From: Sphingomonas sp. CCH9-E2
GTDB taxonomy: Bacteria; Pseudomonadota; Alphaproteobacteria; Sphingomonadales; Sphingomonadaceae
NCBI RefSeq assembly: GCF_001557215.1
Contig: NZ_LSJM01000223.1
Location: 1-35,606 of the forward strand
Direction: 5' to 3'
DNA: 35,606 nucleotides
Shown: positions 22,311 to 30,731 of the stretch, piece after piece
Numbering within the stretch: the first letter of the stretch is position 1
Layout: the number at the start of each line of letters is the position of its first letter
Position numbers and translations under genes: made by a program
The notes under the pieces: model-generated
Seen by the model: only the letters and a program-made list of their open reading frames with translations
The model's database searches: none
What the model was told of the DNA's origin: nothing

Positions 22311-24281
22311 TCAGATCGCGCGGCGCTTACTCCCGTCCGTGACCTCGCGCGATCCTTCCAGCAGGGCGAGCGCTCCGGCCTGACTGACCGGACGGCCAAA
22401 GAAATAGCCCTGACCCTCGGCGCAGCCGATCTCCTTGAGGATGTTCAGCACGCCGGCGCTCTCCACCCCCTCGGCCACCACCGTCAGGCCCAGGTTGAAG
22501 GCGAGGTGGATGATCGACACCGCCATGCGATGCGCCTCCGCGTCGTGCTCGATGCCGGTGATGAAAGAGCGGTCGATCTTCACATTGTCGAACGGCAGAA
22601 TGCGCAGATGCTGAATCGACGAATAGCCGGTCCCGAAATCGTCGAGCGCCAGCAGGACGCCCTGATTTTTCAGGCTTTCGACGACCAGCTTGGCATGGGC
22701 CGGTTCGGCGATCAGTGCATTTTCGGTGATTTCCAGCTTGAGCCGCTGGGGCGGTAGCCCGGCCTTGGTCAGGACGCGCAGGATCTTTTCGCTGAGCCAC
22801 CGGTCCTTGAGCTGGGTTGGCGAGACGTTGATCGACAGGGTGAGGCCCGGCCCCCAGGCCGTCGCGTCGATACACGCCTGTTCGAGCAGGTTGAGCATCA
22901 GCTCCCCGACCAGCCCGCATTCCTCCGCGATCGGGATGAATTCGCAAGGGCCGACGTCGGTGCCATCGTCGCGCTTCCACCGCGCCAGCATTTCGAACCC
23001 GGTGATCTCTTCGGATTCGAGGTGCACGATCGGCTGATAATGGGGCCGGAACGCGCCTTGTTCGAGATCGCGGCGAAACTCCTGTTCGAGCACCGAGCGG
23101 CGGACGATCGCAGCATCCATGGCGCGTTCGAACATGCGGAATTGCGATCGTCCGGCCGCCTTGGCCTGATACAGCGCGATGTCGGCGCGCCGCATCAGCG
23201 TGTCGCTGTCGGTGGCATCGCGCGGGTAGAGCGAAATCCCGATGCTCCCGCCGATATGGTGGACCAAGCCATCGATCCAGAACGGCGCGGCGAGCGTGCT
23301 CACGATGCGCTGCGCCAGCGTCTCAGGAGCGTCCGAATCGGCGCGGTCCAGGTCCAGCGTGATGGCGAACTCGTCGCCTCCCAGGCGATAGGCTGTTCCG
23401 CTATCCGCCACGATTTCGGTCAGGCACTCGGCGACGCGTTCGAGCAGTTCGTCGCCGGCATGGTGACCATGGACGTCGTTCACCGCCTTGAAATGGTCGA
23501 GGTCGAGCACGAGCAGCGCCAAGGCCCGTCCCGATGGCAGCAGGCGCAGGTCCGCAAGATGTTCGATCAGCGCGCGGCGGTTGGGAAGTTCGGTCAGCAC
23601 ATCGCGATAGGCCAGCTGCTGCGCCCTGCGCTCCGCGGTCTGCGCCCGCGCCTGCTCGGCCAGTATTTCCGAGCGGGAGTTGAGCATGTCCATATAGCCA
23701 TCGTGATAGCGGGACAGCATCTTGCCGATCAGCGCAGCGACCAGGATGAAGTTGATGCCGATCCCGAACAGATACCAGTCGTGCGACAGCAGCAGGCGGA
23801 CGGTAACCGGGGCCGCGCCGAGCAGCAGGACCATGCGTGCAGCAGCCGGAAGCGCTTGAAGACAATAGCAGCATCCGATCGCACCGACGAAGATGTAGAG
23901 CGCGATGGCGAGCATTTGTTCCGGGGTTGCGACGTTCATGAGGACCAGGCCCCAGCCGCCAAATGCGGTGCTGAGGATGGCCGCCACCACGACCGTGCCG
24001 CGGAGGTAGCGACGGATGTTTGCGTTGTCCTCGATGGCATCTGGACGCTTGAGCCAGACCAGCGCCCGGCACGTTGCCAGCACGGCAAGAAGGATGGGGG
24101 CCCCGATGCTGAGCGCCAGGGGCACGTCATGGAAGGTGGCTGCCGCAAGGAACGCGGTGTCGACGAGCATCAGCGCGTACATCAGCGGAATCTGGCTGCG
24201 CAGCGCGCGATATTGCGCAGCCACCAGGTCGGGCGAACTGCCGATGGCCCATAATCCATTCATCGCGCGATAAAACGTCAT
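22311..24281 (-). CDS. Membrane-bound GGDEF-EAL cyclic-di-GMP protein
   Basis: The protein has 656 residues. About five or six hydrophobic segments occupy residues 30-190, followed by a short linking helix at about 200-225. The diguanylate cyclase domain has an intact GGDEF at 301-305, but no RxxD inhibitory site five residues before it. The EAL phosphodiesterase domain has Glu430 in FEMLARW, Asn485, Glu517, the DDFGTG motif at 547-552, Lys568, Glu604 and Gln624, the residues needed for cyclic-di-GMP hydrolysis. It may therefore make, degrade, or switch between both. Starts at 24281 or 24263 are possible. It is not in an obvious operon. Confidence 0.93.
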   Translation of the reverse strand: MTFYRAMNGLWAIGSSPDLVAAQYRALRSQIPLMYALMLVDTAFLAAATFHDVPLALSIGAPILLAVLATCRALVWLKRPDAIEDNANIRRYLRGTVVVAAILSTAFGGWGLVLMNVATPEQMLAIALYIFVGAIGCCYCLQALPAAARMVLLLGAAPVTVRLLLSHDWYLFGIGINFILVAALIGKMLSRYHDGYMDMLNSRSEILAEQARAQTAERRAQQLAYRDVLTELPNRRALIEHLADLRLLPSGRALALLVLDLDHFKAVNDVHGHHAGDELLERVAECLTEIVADSGTAYRLGGDEFAITLDLDRADSDAPETLAQRIVSTLAAPFWIDGLVHHIGGSIGISLYPRDATDSDTLMRRADIALYQAKAAGRSQFRMFERAMDAAIVRRSVLEQEFRRDLEQGAFRPHYQPIVHLESEEITGFEMLARWKRDDGTDVGPCEFIPIAEECGLVGELMLNLLEQACIDATAWGPGLTLSINVSPTQLKDRWLSEKILRVLTKAGLPPQRLKLEITENALIAEPAHAKLVVESLKNQGVLLALDDFGTGYSSIQHLRILPFDNVKIDRSFITGIEHDAEAHRMAVSIIHLAFNLGLTVVAEGVESAGVLNILKEIGCAEGQGYFFGRPVSQAGALALLEGSREVTDGSKRRAI

Positions 24282-24440
24282 TCGGCGGCCTGCTTTGCCT
24301 CAATCCTCGTACAGGGCCGACACACGACCGGATGGAACGCCCCGCCGATCACAGTCGGCTGGAACTTTACATCTTAGCGGAGAGCCCAAGGATTCGGGCG
24401 GCGCGCACCGTGAATCGGCCAGCGCGGAGCATCCTGCGCA

Positions 24441-24466
24441 ACGTTGCTGTCGCAACAGAGCAACGT
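24441..24466 (-). terminator. Possible hairpin terminator after tRNA-Gln
   Basis: ACGTTG at 24441-24446 pairs with CAACGT at 24461-24466. CTGT at 24447-24450 and ACAG at 24455-24458 extend the stem around a CGCA loop with a 2-base bulge. It lies 24 bases past the CCA end of the tRNA on its strand. No T run follows, so this is a tentative call. The rest of 24282-24489 shows no gene. Confidence 0.35.
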
Positions 24467-24489
24467 GCCATCGGCGCTTATCGGAAAAT

Positions 24490-24563
24490 TGGATGCCCCG
24501 TGTGGATTCGAACCACAATTAACGGAGTCAGAGTCCGTGGTCTTACCATTAGACGACAGGGCA
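24490..24563 (-). tRNA. tRNA-Gln (anticodon CUG)
   Basis: A full cloverleaf of 74 bases is present, with the CCA end encoded at 24490-24492. The acceptor arms TGCCCTG and CGGGGCA pair with one G-U. The D-arm contains TAATGGTAAGA. The anticodon stem ACGGA/TCCGT encloses the loop CTCTGAC, which gives anticodon CUG. The T-arm has the standard GGTTCGAATCC. It reads CAG codons. The gene stands alone between the GGDEF-EAL and Ppx/GppA genes. Confidence 0.95.
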
Positions 24564-24721
24564 TCGCGCTCGGAGCGCGCGCATCTATGCGGGCTTGGCG
24601 TCCGGGTCAATAGGGTAACGTTGCGGAGGCCATCGGTCCGCCGCTTGCTTGCCCCAAGTCGTTGCGCTAGCTTGGCTCTCAAGCACCGGCGGCCTGTTCC
24701 GGCCGTGACGGAAGAACATAA

Positions 24722-25792
24722 GTGAGTAGTTGCATGGGGGATGGCTCCGCCAGGATGCCGCGCCCGCCGGCGAAGAAACCGGCCCGCCCGGCCCCAGACA
24801 TTGTCCCGAATGCGGGGCGTGCGCGCTGGCCCGAGGCGCGCCATTACGCCGCGCTGGATCTGGGCACCAATAATTGTCGTTTGCTGATCGCCCGACCCAC
24901 CGGGGGCGGCTTTACCGTGGTCGACGCATTTTCGCGGATCGTGCGCCTGGGGGAGGGGCTGGCATCGAGCGGGCGGCTATCCGACGCGGCGATCGAGCGG
25001 ACGATCGCGGCACTGCGCATCTGCGCCGACAAGCTGCGCCGTCGCAATGTCGCGCTGTCGCGCTCGGTCGCGACCGAAGCGTGTCGTCAGGCAGCGAACG
25101 GGCCGGAATTCATCCAGCGCGTCTATCGCGAGACGGGAATCGTGCTCGATATCATCACGGCGGAGGAAGAGGCGCGGCTGGCGGTGCTCGGCTGCCATGC
25201 GCTGCTGGAGCCCGGCGACGGGCCCGCGCTGGTATTCGACATCGGCGGGGGATCGACCGAGCTGGTACTGGTCGATTCGGCCGGGATTCATCCGCGCATC
25301 CTCGACTGGCACAGCGCCCCATGGGGCGTGGTGTCGCTGACCGAGGCGCGCGGGATTACCGGCGATCACGATGCGGAGACGCGCGCGACCTCCTACGCCC
25401 GCATGCGCGCGGCGGTGGAGGAAGCCTTTGCGCCATTCGTCGCGCGGTTGCCGACGGTGCGCGGCACCCCGCGACTGCTCGGGACCAGTGGCACGGTGAC
25501 CACGCTGGCCAGCGTGCATCTCGGCCTGCCGTCCTATGATCGCAATGCGGTCGACGGGCTGATCGTGCCGGCCGCGTCGATGCGCGCGGTCAGCCAGCGC
25601 ATCGCCGAACTTGACCTTGCGGGCCGGTCGGCGATCCCGTGCATCGGTGCGGAGCGTGCCGACCTGGTGGTCGCGGGCTGTGCGATATTGGAGACGATCA
25701 TGGACATCTGGCCCGCCGAACGGCTCGGCATCGCCGATCGCGGCATTCGCGAGGGCATCCTGCGCCGCCTGATCGACGGACGCACACTGTGA
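24722..25792 (+). CDS. Ppx/GppA exopolyphosphatase family protein
   Basis: The protein has 356 residues from GTG 24722, supported by GGAAG at 24710-24714. The ASKHA phosphatase fold is shown by [30 protein letters not shown] and [14 protein letters not shown]. The catalytic-type Glu lies in the [11 protein letters not shown] stretch. It hydrolyses polyphosphate or pppGpp; the two activities cannot be told apart here. The length is near that of the short form, lacking the C-terminal HD-like domain of E. coli Ppx. A basic, Pro-rich N-terminal 35 residues is probably disordered, and a later start at 24755 is possible. It overlaps rlmE by a GTGA tetranucleotide. Confidence 0.92.
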   Translation: MSSCMGDGSARMPRPPAKKPARPAPDIVPNAGRARWPEARHYAALDLGTNNCRLLIARPTGGGFTVVDAFSRIVRLGEGLASSGRLSDAAIERTIAALRICADKLRRRNVALSRSVATEACRQAANGPEFIQRVYRETGIVLDIITAEEEARLAVLGCHALLEPGDGPALVFDIGGGSTELVLVDSAGIHPRILDWHSAPWGVVSLTEARGITGDHDAETRATSYARMRAAVEEAFAPFVARLPTVRGTPRLLGTSGTVTTLASVHLGLPSYDRNAVDGLIVPAASMRAVSQRIAELDLAGRSAIPCIGAERADLVVAGCAILETIMDIWPAERLGIADRGIREGILRRLIDGRTL

Positions 25793-26475
25793 GCCGCGGC
25801 GGAACGCGCGGGCACACCCGCGTGCGTACCGGGCGCGGGCGCACCAGCCAGTCGATCCGCTGGCTCGAACGCCAGCTCAACGACCCCTATGTCAAGCGCG
25901 CCAAGGCGGAGGGCTATCGCAGCCGTGCGGCTTACAAGCTGATCGAGCTCGACGAAAAGTTCGACATGCTCAAGGGTGCCAAGCGGGTCGTCGATCTCGG
26001 CATCGCACCTGGCGGATGGGCGCAGGTGGTTCGCCGCAAGCTGCCCAAGGCGGCGGTGGTGGGCATCGACCTGCTCCCGGTCGACCCGATCGAGGGGGTG
26101 ACGATCTTTCAGATGGACTTCACCGACGATGCCGCCCCGGACAGGCTGGTCGAAGCATTGGGCGGTGCCCCCGACCTGGTCCTGTCGGACATGGCGGCGA
26201 ACACCGTCGGACACGCCCAGACCGATGCGCTGCGCACGATGGGACTGGTCGAGACCGCGCTCGACTTCGCGATCCGGAATCTCGCACCGGGCGGGGCGTT
26301 CGTGTCGAAGGTGTTTGCGGGCGGGGCTGACAGTGCGTTGGTTGCCGAAATGAAGCGCAACTTTACCAGCGTCAAACACGCCAAGCCGCCATCGAGCCGC
26401 AAGGGATCGGTCGAATGGTTCGTGGTTGCGCAGGGGTTCAAGGGGCGGGCGGAGACCCCGGTGGACGAGGCTTAA
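25789..26475 (+). CDS. rlmE: 23S rRNA (uridine-2'-O-)-methyltransferase RlmE (FtsJ/RrmJ)
   Basis: The protein has 228 residues from GTG 25789, overlapping the Ppx/GppA stop. It methylates the 2'-O of U2552 in 23S rRNA during 50S assembly. The S-adenosylmethionine motif DLGIAPGGW lies at 69-77. The catalytic K-D-K-E set appears as Lys50 (RAAYKL), Asp134 (LVLSDMAAN), Lys174 (FVSKVFAGG) and Glu209 (SVEWFV). The basic N-terminal 20 residues are typical for alphaproteobacterial members. The pair Ppx/GppA with RlmE recurs in alphaproteobacteria. The stop overlaps the convergent SH3-protein stop by 4 bases. Confidence 0.95.
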   Translation: MSRGGTRGHTRVRTGRGRTSQSIRWLERQLNDPYVKRAKAEGYRSRAAYKLIELDEKFDMLKGAKRVVDLGIAPGGWAQVVRRKLPKAAVVGIDLLPVDPIEGVTIFQMDFTDDAAPDRLVEALGGAPDLVLSDMAANTVGHAQTDALRTMGLVETALDFAIRNLAPGGAFVSKVFAGGADSALVAEMKRNFTSVKHAKPPSSRKGSVEWFVVAQGFKGRAETPVDEA

Positions 26476-26960
26476 GGAACTTCCTCACCCGGTTCGGTGC
26501 CCCAGATGCGGTTCTGTTCGACATAGCCGCCGCGTCCGCGCACATCGAGCCAGCACCAGCCGCGGCGGCACTTGCTGATCTTGCCGACTACTCCGGGGGC
26601 CGCGCGCCAGTTGACCCGCGCGCCGAAGCGCGGCTCGTCGCGCATCTCCAGCACCGATCCGACGACGATCGCGGTGCGCTGGCTCGACAGCAACGAAACC
26701 AGCATCCAGCCCTGCGTGCCGTCCGGGTCTTCGACCTTGCGCCAGTCGTTATAGACTTCGATCACCTTGATCGGCAGGTCGGCGCGGACATAGAGCCAAC
26801 TGGAGGGATAGTTGCGGCCCGGCCCGGTGCGCATCCGTGCCTTGCTCGCCGCGATCGATGCGAAATAGGGCGGCTTGCGCTGCTGCGCCCAGGCGTCGCC
26901 GATCGCGCAAATCCCCAGTGCGACCGTCACCAGCGCGGCAAGAACCACCCGCAATTGCAT
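26472..26960 (-). CDS. Exported bacterial SH3-domain protein
   Basis: The protein has 162 residues. A signal peptide ([15 protein letters not shown], cleavage near AWAQQ) is followed by a bacterial SH3 domain with [43 protein letters not shown] second, weaker SH3-like unit follows ([17 protein letters not shown], then [20 protein letters not shown]), with two Cys that may pair. Such domains bind peptidoglycan or cell-wall peptides in the periplasm. No enzyme domain is attached. It lies between convergent rlmE and the divergent hydroxyacid dehydrogenase, 98 bp away. Confidence 0.9.
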   Translation of the reverse strand: MQLRVVLAALVTVALGICAIGDAWAQQRKPPYFASIAASKARMRTGPGRNYPSSWLYVRADLPIKVIEVYNDWRKVEDPDGTQGWMLVSLLSSQRTAIVVGSVLEMRDEPRFGARVNWRAAPGVVGKISKCRRGWCWLDVRGRGGYVEQNRIWGTEPGEEVP

Positions 26961-27058
26961 TATTTCCCCCGCGAAGACGTGTTGCCCCTATCTTAGGGGC
27001 GGTCGGCTGTCCGCATCAACCGTTGACTGGCGCGCGCGGCGGGGCCAAGCGGACCGGC

Positions 27059-28054
27059 ATGGCACAGCCGCGCGTCTCCCGGCCCCGCGTGATCGTCACC
27101 CGCAAGCTCCCCGACGCGGTCGAGCAGCGGATGGTGGAGCTGTTCGACACGGTGCTCAACCCGGTCGAGGAGGGGATCGACCGCGCTGCGCTGATCGCGG
27201 CGGTGCAGGATTGCGACGTGCTGGTCCCCAGCGTCACCGACACGATCGATGCCGAGCTGATTGCGGCGGCGGGGGAGCGGCTGAAGCTGATCGCCAATTT
27301 CGGCGCGGGCGTGAACCATATCGATCTGCGCGCGGCCCGGGCGCGGGGCATCGTCGTGACCAATACCCCCGGCGTCCTGACCGAGGATACCGCCGACATG
27401 ACGATGGCGCTGATCCTCGCGGTGCCGCGCCGGCTGGCCGAGGGGGAAAAGCTGGTCCGGTCGGGCCAGTGGAAGGGCTGGTCGCCCGGCGGGATGCTGG
27501 GCCATCGCATCGGCGGAAAGAAGCTCGGCATCGTCGGCATGGGCCGGATTGGCCAAGCGGTGGCGCGGCGCGCACGGGCGTTCGGCCTGTCGATCCATTA
27601 TCACAACCGCCACCGTCTGCCCGAAGCGGTCGAGGCGGAACTGGGCGCGACCTTCCACCCCGATCTCGACGCGATGCTGGGCGAGATCGACATTCTGACG
27701 ATCCACACGCCGCTGAATGACCAGAGCCGCGACCTGATCGACGCGCGGCGGATCGGGCTGCTCGGGCGCCACGTCTATCTGATCAACGCATCGCGCGGCG
27801 GGATCGTCGATGAAGCGGCGCTCGTCGATGCGCTTGAGGGCGGGCGGCTTGCCGGGGCAGGGCTAGACGTGTGGCGGTTCGAACCGCAGATCGATCCGCG
27901 CTTGCTGGCCTTGCCCAATGTCGTGATGACGCCGCATATGGGCTCCGCGACCTTCGAGGGACGGCAGGCGACCGGCGAGAAGGTGATCGCCAATATTCGC
28001 TTCTGGGCTGACGGTCATCGTCCGCCCGATCAGGTGCTGGAAGGATGGATGTGA
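27059..28054 (+). CDS. D-2-hydroxyacid dehydrogenase (glyoxylate/hydroxypyruvate reductase type)
   Basis: The protein has 331 residues. It reduces 2-keto acids such as glyoxylate or hydroxypyruvate with NAD(P)H. The nucleotide-binding motif is [11 protein letters not shown] at about 156-166. The catalytic triad is Arg246 in [11 protein letters not shown], Glu275 in VWRFEP and His293 in [18 protein letters not shown] and [17 protein letters not shown] are typical of the glyoxylate reductase branch. ATG 27059 was chosen because the frame upstream is antisense to the SH3 gene. The stop is TGA at 28052-28054, shared with the next gene's start in TGATG. Exact substrate is not decidable. Confidence 0.92.
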   Translation: MAQPRVSRPRVIVTRKLPDAVEQRMVELFDTVLNPVEEGIDRAALIAAVQDCDVLVPSVTDTIDAELIAAAGERLKLIANFGAGVNHIDLRAARARGIVVTNTPGVLTEDTADMTMALILAVPRRLAEGEKLVRSGQWKGWSPGGMLGHRIGGKKLGIVGMGRIGQAVARRARAFGLSIHYHNRHRLPEAVEAELGATFHPDLDAMLGEIDILTIHTPLNDQSRDLIDARRIGLLGRHVYLINASRGGIVDEAALVDALEGGRLAGAGLDVWRFEPQIDPRLLALPNVVMTPHMGSATFEGRQATGEKVIANIRFWADGHRPPDQVLEGWM

Positions 28055-28473
28055 TGACGATGCCGCGCTTTCACCTGGCAATTCCGGTCGACGACCTGGA
28101 GGCGGGACGCGCCTTTTACGGCGATCTGCTCGGCTGTCCGCAGGGGCGCGAGGATCCCGGCCACTGGATCGATTTCGACCTGCGCGGGCATCAGCTGGTG
28201 CTGCACAAGGGTGAGGGCGCCGGGGTACGGCTGCGCAACGCGGTCGACGGCGACGCGGTGCCGGTGCCGCATTTCGGGCTGGTGCTCGACTGGGACGAAT
28301 GGCACGCGCTGGCCGATCGGGTGAAGGCGGCGGGAACCGAGTTCGTGATCGAACCGCATATCCGCTTTGCAGGTCTGCCCGGCGAGCAGGCGACGATGTT
28401 CTTCTTCGACCCCGCCGGCAATGCGCTGGAGTTCAAGGCATTCAAGGATATCGGGCAGCTGTTCGCGGTCTAA
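28054..28473 (+). CDS. Glyoxalase/VOC superfamily protein
   Basis: The protein has 139 residues from ATG 28054, which overlaps the preceding stop by one base; AAGG at 28041 lies about 10 bases upstream. Two beta-alpha-beta-beta-beta units are visible. Metal ligand candidates are His7 (RFHLAIPV), a His in [10 protein letters not shown] and the Glu in NALEFKAF. The ending [17 protein letters not shown] is typical of the family. Members include glyoxalases, dioxygenases and resistance proteins, so the reaction cannot be specified. Alternative starts at 28045 and 28051 exist. The stop overlaps a convergent small gene. Confidence 0.88.
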   Translation: MTMPRFHLAIPVDDLEAGRAFYGDLLGCPQGREDPGHWIDFDLRGHQLVLHKGEGAGVRLRNAVDGDAVPVPHFGLVLDWDEWHALADRVKAAGTEFVIEPHIRFAGLPGEQATMFFFDPAGNALEFKAFKDIGQLFAV

Positions 28474-28625
28474 TCCGCGCCGTCCGCTTCCTTCGCCTCG
28501 CGCCGCTTCTTGAGCGCGCGGGCAATCAGGATGCTGCCGAGGATGAACCCGCCGGGTGCGAGCAGCACCGTCGCTGCGATGGCGGCGTTGCGGGCGGTGT
28601 TCGACTTGGGGGCTTCGTCAGACAG
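28470..28625 (-). CDS. Small single-span membrane protein at the end of the SUF operon, apparent CTG start
   Basis: An open frame of about 51 codons ends at the TAG 28470-28472. The product reads [20 protein letters not shown], then a hydrophobic span [16 protein letters not shown] and a charged end [16 protein letters not shown]. This order (polar N-terminus, one helix, basic cytoplasmic tail) is what a real small membrane protein would show. No ATG, GTG or TTG starts the frame. The first plausible codon is CTG at 28625-28623, 8 bases inside sufA. An internal GTG would remove the first 19 residues and start inside the helix. The gene overlaps the VOC stop by 3-4 bases. I do not recognise the family. 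Confidence 0.6.
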   Translation of the reverse strand: MSDEAPKSNTARNAAIAATVLLAPGGFILGSILIARALKKRREAKEADGAD

Positions 28626-28974
28626 TGAAGCTCTCGCCGCAGCCGCAGGCGCCTTTGGCGTTCGGATTGTTGAACACGAACCCGGCGGTGAAATCGTCCT
28701 CGACCCAGTCCATGGTCGATCCGATCAGGTACAGCACCGACCCGCCATCGACGAACAGGGTGCCGCCGGGCGTGTCGATCCGCTCGTCCATCGGGTTGGC
28801 GGCGGTGACGTAGTCGACCGAATAGGCTAGGCCCGAACAGCCGCGGCGCGGGGTCGAGAGCTTGACGCCGATCGCGCCTTCGGGTGCCTTTGCCATCAGT
28901 TCGGCGATGCGCGCTTCCGACGCCGGGGTCAGCAGGATCGCGGCAGGGCGGGCGCGGGTTTTGACTTCGGTCAT
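28618..28974 (-). CDS. sufA: HesB/IscA-type Fe-S carrier (SufA/ErpA-like)
   Basis: From ATG 28974 the protein has 118 residues. It is an A-type carrier that accepts clusters from the SufBCD scaffold and hands them to target proteins. The three conserved Cys are at about 46 (RRGCSGLAY) and 110 and 112 (GACGCGESF). The blocks LTPASEARIAELM and VFNNPNAKGACGC fit the family. A GTG at 28977 in the same frame overlaps the sufT stop as GTGA and is an alternative start. The position directly after sufT and sufS supports the SUF role. Confidence 0.93.
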   Translation of the reverse strand: MTEVKTRARPAAILLTPASEARIAELMAKAPEGAIGVKLSTPRRGCSGLAYSVDYVTAANPMDERIDTPGGTLFVDGGSVLYLIGSTMDWVEDDFTAGFVFNNPNAKGACGCGESFTV

Positions 28975-29438
28975 CACAGCATCCCCAGTTCGAGCCGGGC
29001 CTCGTCGCTCATCTTGGTCGAGTCCCAGGGCGGATCCCAGACCAGGTTGACTTCGGCATGGCCGACTCCCGGGACCGCGCCGACGCGCAGCTCGACCTCG
29101 CCCGGCATCGATTCGGCGACCGGGCAGTGCGGGGTGGTGAGCGTCATCGTCACCACGGCGTGGCCGGCATCGGTGACTTCGACGTTATAGATCAGGCCGA
29201 GGTCGTAGATGTTGACCGGGATTTCGGGGTCGTAAATGTCCTTCAAGGCGTCGATGATCGCGTCATAGGTCGCGCCGCCGGGTTCGCCATCGGGGACATT
29301 TGCGGGCTTCTGAGCGAGGAAGCCCTCGAGATAGTCGCGCTTGCGTTCGAAACTCCCCCGCGCATCTTCCACACGTGCGCGCGGCGGCGGCGCGACCGCG
29401 TCCACTTCCTCGACTTCGATCCTGCGTTCTTCGTTCAT
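28974..29438 (-). CDS. sufT: SUF-associated DUF59 (MIP18/SufT-like) protein
   Basis: The protein has 154 residues. DUF59 proteins assist Fe-S cluster maturation; SufT-type members recur in SUF operons. An acidic, Pro- and Arg-containing N-terminal extension of about 55 residues precedes the domain. The domain has IYDPEIPVNIYDLGLIYNV, a VVTMTLTTPHCPVAESMPGEVE block with the conserved Cys, and VNLVWDPPWDSTKMSDEAR. It overlaps sufS by ATGA and is coupled to sufA. The in-family role is established for homologues in Staphylococcus and others; here it is inferred. Confidence 0.93.
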   Translation of the reverse strand: MNEERRIEVEEVDAVAPPPRARVEDARGSFERKRDYLEGFLAQKPANVPDGEPGGATYDAIIDALKDIYDPEIPVNIYDLGLIYNVEVTDAGHAVVTMTLTTPHCPVAESMPGEVELRVGAVPGVGHAEVNLVWDPPWDSTKMSDEARLELGML

Positions 29439-30688
29439 GCGAAGATCCTCGTCACTCGCTCGATTCCCTTGATCAGCGCGGCGATGTCGCTCGCGCTATT
29501 ATAGACGCCGAAACTGGCGCGTGCGGTTGCCGGCAGCCCGAGGCTGTCCATCAGCGGCTGGGCGCAGTGATGCCCGGCGCGGATCGCAACATTGCCTTCG
29601 TCCAAGATGGTGGCGACGTCGTGCGGATGCACCCCCTCCACGACGAAACTGACGATTCCGGCACTGTCGTCAGGGCCGAGCAGCCGCACGCTGTTGAGGC
29701 CCGAGAGCGCGTCGCGGGCCTGTTTGACCAGCGCGCTTTCATGTGCGTGGATACGCTCGAGGCCGATGCCGTCGACATAGTCGATCGCGGCGTGCAGCCC
29801 GGTGACGCCGATGATGTGCGGGGTCCCCGCCTCGAACCGCCCTGGCGCGGGGGCGTAGGTCGTCTTCTCGAACGTCACCCGGTCGATCATCGCCCCGCCG
29901 CCCTGCCACGGCGGCATCGCGTCGAGCAGGGCGTGGCGGCCCCACAGCACGCCAATGCCGGTCGGGCCGTAGAGCTTGTGGCCGGAGAAGACGTAGAAGT
30001 CGCATCCCAGCTCGGCGACGTTGACCGGGAGGCGAGGCACCGCCTGACACCCGTCGATCAGAATCTTTGCGCCGACCGAGTGCGCCAGCTGCGTGGCGCG
30101 CTGCACGTCGAGGATCGAGCCCATGACGTTGGAGACATGCGCCAGCGCGAGGAGCTTGTGGCGCTCGGTCAGCATCGCGGCCATCGCGTCGAGGTCGATG
30201 CGGTGGTCGTGCGTCAGCGGCACCACGTCGATGACTGCGCCGGTGCGCTCCGCCGCCAGCTGCCACGGCACGATGTTGCTGTGATGCTCGAGCTGGCTCA
30301 GCAGGATGCGGTCGCCGGGCTGAAGGTTCGGGATCGCCCAGCTCTGCGCGACAAGGTTGATCCCCTCGGTCGCGCCGCGCACGAACACCACCTCGTCCTC
30401 GCGCCCGCCGATGAAGGTGGCGACGCGGCGGCGGGCGGCTTCAAAGGCCAGCGTCATGTCCGCGGAGCGCTGATAGACGCCGCGATGCACGGTGGCATAG
30501 TCCTGCGCGTAGCCGCGCGTGATCGCGTCGATCACGGGGCGTGGCTTTTGCGAGGTCGCGGCGGTGTCGAGATAGGCCCAGCCCGCCGGGATCGCCGGGA
30601 AATCGGTGATGACGTCGAGGGGGCGCATCTCCCCTCCCGCTTGGCGGTTAGGCCGGGGGAGGGCCTGTTCGATCGGGTGGACGGTCAT
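29435..30688 (-). CDS. sufS: Cysteine desulfurase SufS
   Basis: From ATG 30688 the protein has 417 residues, from ATG 30628 it has 397. It is a pyridoxal-phosphate enzyme that extracts sulfur from cysteine for cluster assembly. The PLP Lys is in FSGHKLYGPTG, the cofactor site includes LEHHSNIVPW and DGCQAVPRLPV, and the active-site Cys is in RAGHHCAQPL. The family homology begins near MRPLDVITDF at residue 21. The first start forms an ATGA with sufD, like the other joints of this operon. The second follows a GGGAGGGGAG stretch that belongs to a repeat. Residues 9-20 would be repeat-encoded. No sufE gene is visible. Confidence 0.95.
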   Translation of the reverse strand: MTVHPIEQALPRPNRQAGGEMRPLDVITDFPAIPAGWAYLDTAATSQKPRPVIDAITRGYAQDYATVHRGVYQRSADMTLAFEAARRRVATFIGGREDEVVFVRGATEGINLVAQSWAIPNLQPGDRILLSQLEHHSNIVPWQLAAERTGAVIDVVPLTHDHRIDLDAMAAMLTERHKLLALAHVSNVMGSILDVQRATQLAHSVGAKILIDGCQAVPRLPVNVAELGCDFYVFSGHKLYGPTGIGVLWGRHALLDAMPPWQGGGAMIDRVTFEKTTYAPAPGRFEAGTPHIIGVTGLHAAIDYVDGIGLERIHAHESALVKQARDALSGLNSVRLLGPDDSAGIVSFVVEGVHPHDVATILDEGNVAIRAGHHCAQPLMDSLGLPATARASFGVYNSASDIAALIKGIERVTRIFA

Positions 30689-30731
30689 GCGGACATGCCC
30701 TCCCCTAACCCCTCCCGCAAGCGGGAGGAGG
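30629..30731. repeat. Two GC-rich repeats spanning the sufD-sufS joint, partly coding
   Basis: Element one, at about 30629-30664, reads CTCCCCTCCCGCTTGGCGGT and on to GGGGGAGGGCC. Element two, at about 30697-30731, contains CCCCTCCCGCAAGCGGGAGG. Both belong to the family seen at 2564, 6542 and 14811 and are arranged around the ATGA of sufD and sufS. Element two encodes the last residues of SufD (SSSRLREGLGEG). Element one lies between the two possible sufS starts. Confidence 0.7.
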
